This document shows, piece after piece, positions 7,020 to 8,271 of a stretch of 8,271 nt of DNA. Position 1 is the stretch's first letter; every line of letters begins with the position of its first letter. The notes beneath the pieces were generated by a model. It ran no database searches and was not told the origin of the DNA. It saw only the letters and a list, made by a program, of their open reading frames with translations. Made by a program: the position numbers and the translations under genes. Location of the stretch: assembly GCA_011056825.1 (NCBI GenBank), contig DSBH01000044.1, forward strand, positions 1-8,271, in the 5' to 3' direction. Origin of the DNA: Deltaproteobacteria bacterium (lineage in GTDB: Bacteria; Desulfobacterota; Syntrophia; Syntrophales; UBA2210).

Positions 7020-7912
7020 TCCCCGGCACGGCCCGTGATGCGTTCCAGCACCTCTTCATAGCGCTCTTTCGTGCGCGCGATGATGTCCTCCGGAAGAACC
7101 GGAGCGGGAGGTTCCCTGTTCCACTTCAATGAAGTAAGATAGTCACGAAGAAACTGTTTGTCAAAACTCGTCGGCGGCCGCCCCGCCTCGAGATCGGCGC
7201 GGGGCCAGAACCGTGACGAGTCCGGCGTCAGCAATTCGTCGATCAGAATGACGCGCCCGTTCAGGATGCCGAATTCCATCTTGGTATCGGCGATAACGAT
7301 ACCTGACTTTTCGGCGATCTCCGATGCGCGCCGGTAAAGCCGCAAGCTGATGTCAATCACCTCACGCGCTGTCTCTTCTCCCACGAGATCGACCATCTGT
7401 TTCCTGGTGATGGGTTCATCGTGAAGGCCGCGCTCGGCCTTCGTGGACGGGGTGAAAATCGGTTCCTCCAGACGGTTGAACTCCTTCAGACCCGAGGGCA
7501 GGGAAATACCCGATACGGATCGCCCTGCAATGTAGTCTTTCCAGCCCGATCCCGCCAGGTATCCCCGGACGATGCATTCCACGGGAAGCGGTTCTGCCCG
7601 CCGCACCAGCATGCTCCGCCCCCGCAGTACATCGCGGTAGGGACGGCACGACTCGGGAAATTCATCCACATCGGTCGAGATGAGATGGTTATTCACGATT
7701 TCTTCCATCATGCCGAACCAGAAAGCAGACATGCGGGTCAGTATCTTTCCCTTGCCCGGAATGGGATTCGGCATCACCACGTCAAACGCCGAGATGCGGT
7801 CCGTGGCGACGATAAGCAGCGTTTCGTCCACTTCATACAGGTCGCGGACTTTCCCCCTGTTCACCAGGCGCATCCCCTCAAAATCAGTTTCCATCAAACC
7901 GCCGCTGTTCAC
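7016..7912 (-). CDS. purC: Phosphoribosylaminoimidazole-succinocarboxamide (SAICAR) synthase
   Basis: PurC joins CAIR and aspartate using ATP to make SAICAR in de novo purine synthesis, in the cytoplasm. With the GTG at 7912 the protein is 298 residues, typical of the longer single-domain bacterial type. Visible motifs are GKVRDLY (20-26), the first family signature LPVECIVRGYLAGS (109-122), FTPSTKAE, the second signature IADTKMEFG (207-215) and TPDSSRFW (229-236). The start is chosen because GGGGGAGGAG (7927-7918) lies 5 bp before this GTG and is the strongest ribosome site in the window. Alternatives are an ATG at 7894 giving METDFEG, and ATGs at 7948 and 7945 that overlap the upstream stop and have AGGAG close by. 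The upstream metallohydrolase ends 32 bp before the GTG and dnaJ follows 82 bp after the stop, so an operon is likely. No defect is seen. Confidence 0.96.
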   Translation of the reverse strand: MNSGGLMETDFEGMRLVNRGKVRDLYEVDETLLIVATDRISAFDVVMPNPIPGKGKILTRMSAFWFGMMEEIVNNHLISTDVDEFPESCRPYRDVLRGRSMLVRRAEPLPVECIVRGYLAGSGWKDYIAGRSVSGISLPSGLKEFNRLEEPIFTPSTKAERGLHDEPITRKQMVDLVGEETAREVIDISLRLYRRASEIAEKSGIVIADTKMEFGILNGRVILIDELLTPDSSRFWPRADLEAGRPPTSFDKQFLRDYLTSLKWNREPPAPVLPEDIIARTKERYEEVLERITGRAGE

Positions 7913-7917
7913 AGATT

Positions 7918-7927
7918 CTCCTCCCCC
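7918..7927 (-). promoter_or_regulatory. Strong ribosome binding site deciding the purC start
   Basis: On the minus strand GGGGGAGGAG ends 5 bp before a GTG at 7912. It argues that purC begins at this GTG, not at the ATG overlapping the previous gene's stop (7948) nor at the later ATG (7894). A second AGGAG (7955-7951) lies close to the ATGs at 7948 and 7945, so an additional earlier start remains possible. Confidence 0.6.
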
Positions 7928-7944
7928 TGGTATCGTTCCAGCCA

Positions 7945-8271
7945 TCATAACTCCTGCAGAAAGGGATTGTTACGCTTTTCATGCCCGATGGTCGAAGTGG
8001 GACTCCTGCCGTAGTTGTGACCCGGAAGCACCACCGTTTCGTCGGGAAGTGTCAGAAGCCGCGTCCGTATGGAACGAAGCATCACCGGCCAGGAACCGCC
8101 CGGAAGATCGGACCGACCCACGGCCTCGACAAAAAGCGTGTCTCCCGTAATAACATAGCCGGGCGTGTATAGTGCAATCCCGCCCGGAGAATGACCGGGA
8201 ACATGGATGACCTCGAGCTGCACAGAGCCCGCCGAGACAATGTCGCCATCCCGGACGGTCCGATCAGGCGG
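7945..8271 (-). CDS. MBL-fold metallohydrolase, glyoxalase-II-like (C-terminal part; 5' end beyond window)
   Basis: The frame is open from the right edge to the TGA at 7947-7945, giving the last 108 residues of the protein. A GTG at 8223 is inside the gene and is not taken as the start, because upstream codons read DRTVRDGDIV, a usual lead-in for this fold. Visible metal-site pieces, numbered from the edge, are His27 in HVPGHSPGG, Asp44 in TGDTLF and His85 in LPGHNYG. The defining HxHxDH motif would lie further upstream, outside the window. The ending GHNYGRSPTSTIGHEKRNNP is typical of small hydrolases related to hydroxyacylglutathione hydrolase (YcbL-like). These cleave thioesters or detoxify aldehyde adducts, but the substrate cannot be assigned. 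The stop overlaps an ATG in ATGA and purC starts 32 bp on, so the two genes are probably co-transcribed. Confidence 0.9.
   Translation of the reverse strand, partial: PPDRTVRDGDIVSAGSVQLEVIHVPGHSPGGIALYTPGYVITGDTLFVEAVGRSDLPGGSWPVMLRSIRTRLLTLPDETVVLPGHNYGRSPTSTIGHEKRNNPFLQEL

Overview
The window (8,271 bp, GC-rich) is ordinary-looking bacterial housekeeping DNA. It holds five complete protein genes, one gene cut by the right edge and one very small doubtful ORF. The protein styles are a PurC of the TDFxG...NRGKVRDLY type, a glyoxalase-II-like hydrolase ending PGHNYGRSPTSTIG, a delta-type LytM/M23 peptidase and a PurF with iron-sulphur ligand cysteines. Together they suggest a Desulfobacterota/deltaproteobacterial genome, perhaps near Syntrophales. 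This is an impression from protein style, not a placement. No rRNA, tRNA, CRISPR, IS element, phage gene or attachment site was seen.

Layout: the only plus-strand gene is an exported M23 peptidase (82-993). It converges on a block of minus-strand genes. Read in transcription order, these are an MBL-fold hydrolase (enters from beyond 8271, ends 7945), purC (7912-7016), dnaJ (6933-5875), then a fresh sigma70-type promoter (TTGACA, 17 bp, TATATA; 5814-5786), carB (5725-2516) and purF (2452-1061). The first three are tightly packed and look like one transcription unit. carB-purF looks like a second unit with its own promoter.

Function: purC (step 7 of IMP synthesis) and purF (named for step 1) flank carB (carbamoyl phosphate for pyrimidines and arginine), so nucleotide synthesis dominates. 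A chaperone gene and a metallohydrolase sit in the same strand block. carA, the usual glutaminase partner of CarB, is not in the window. dnaK and grpE are also absent from it.

Most notable points. (1) The PurF keeps its N-terminal Cys nucleophile, PRPP motif and all four Fe-S ligand cysteines. It lacks the usual residues of the glutamine pocket (Arg73, Tyr74 and Asn101 of E. coli) and several ammonia-channel positions, so it is either a divergent paralogue or an enzyme with an altered ammonia source. (2) The carB promoter coincides with a hairpin plus T-run that could end dnaJ transcripts. (3) The purC-dnaJ gap is filled by a 29-codon reading frame with ATGA overlaps at both ends. No multi-gene system that is clearly new was found.
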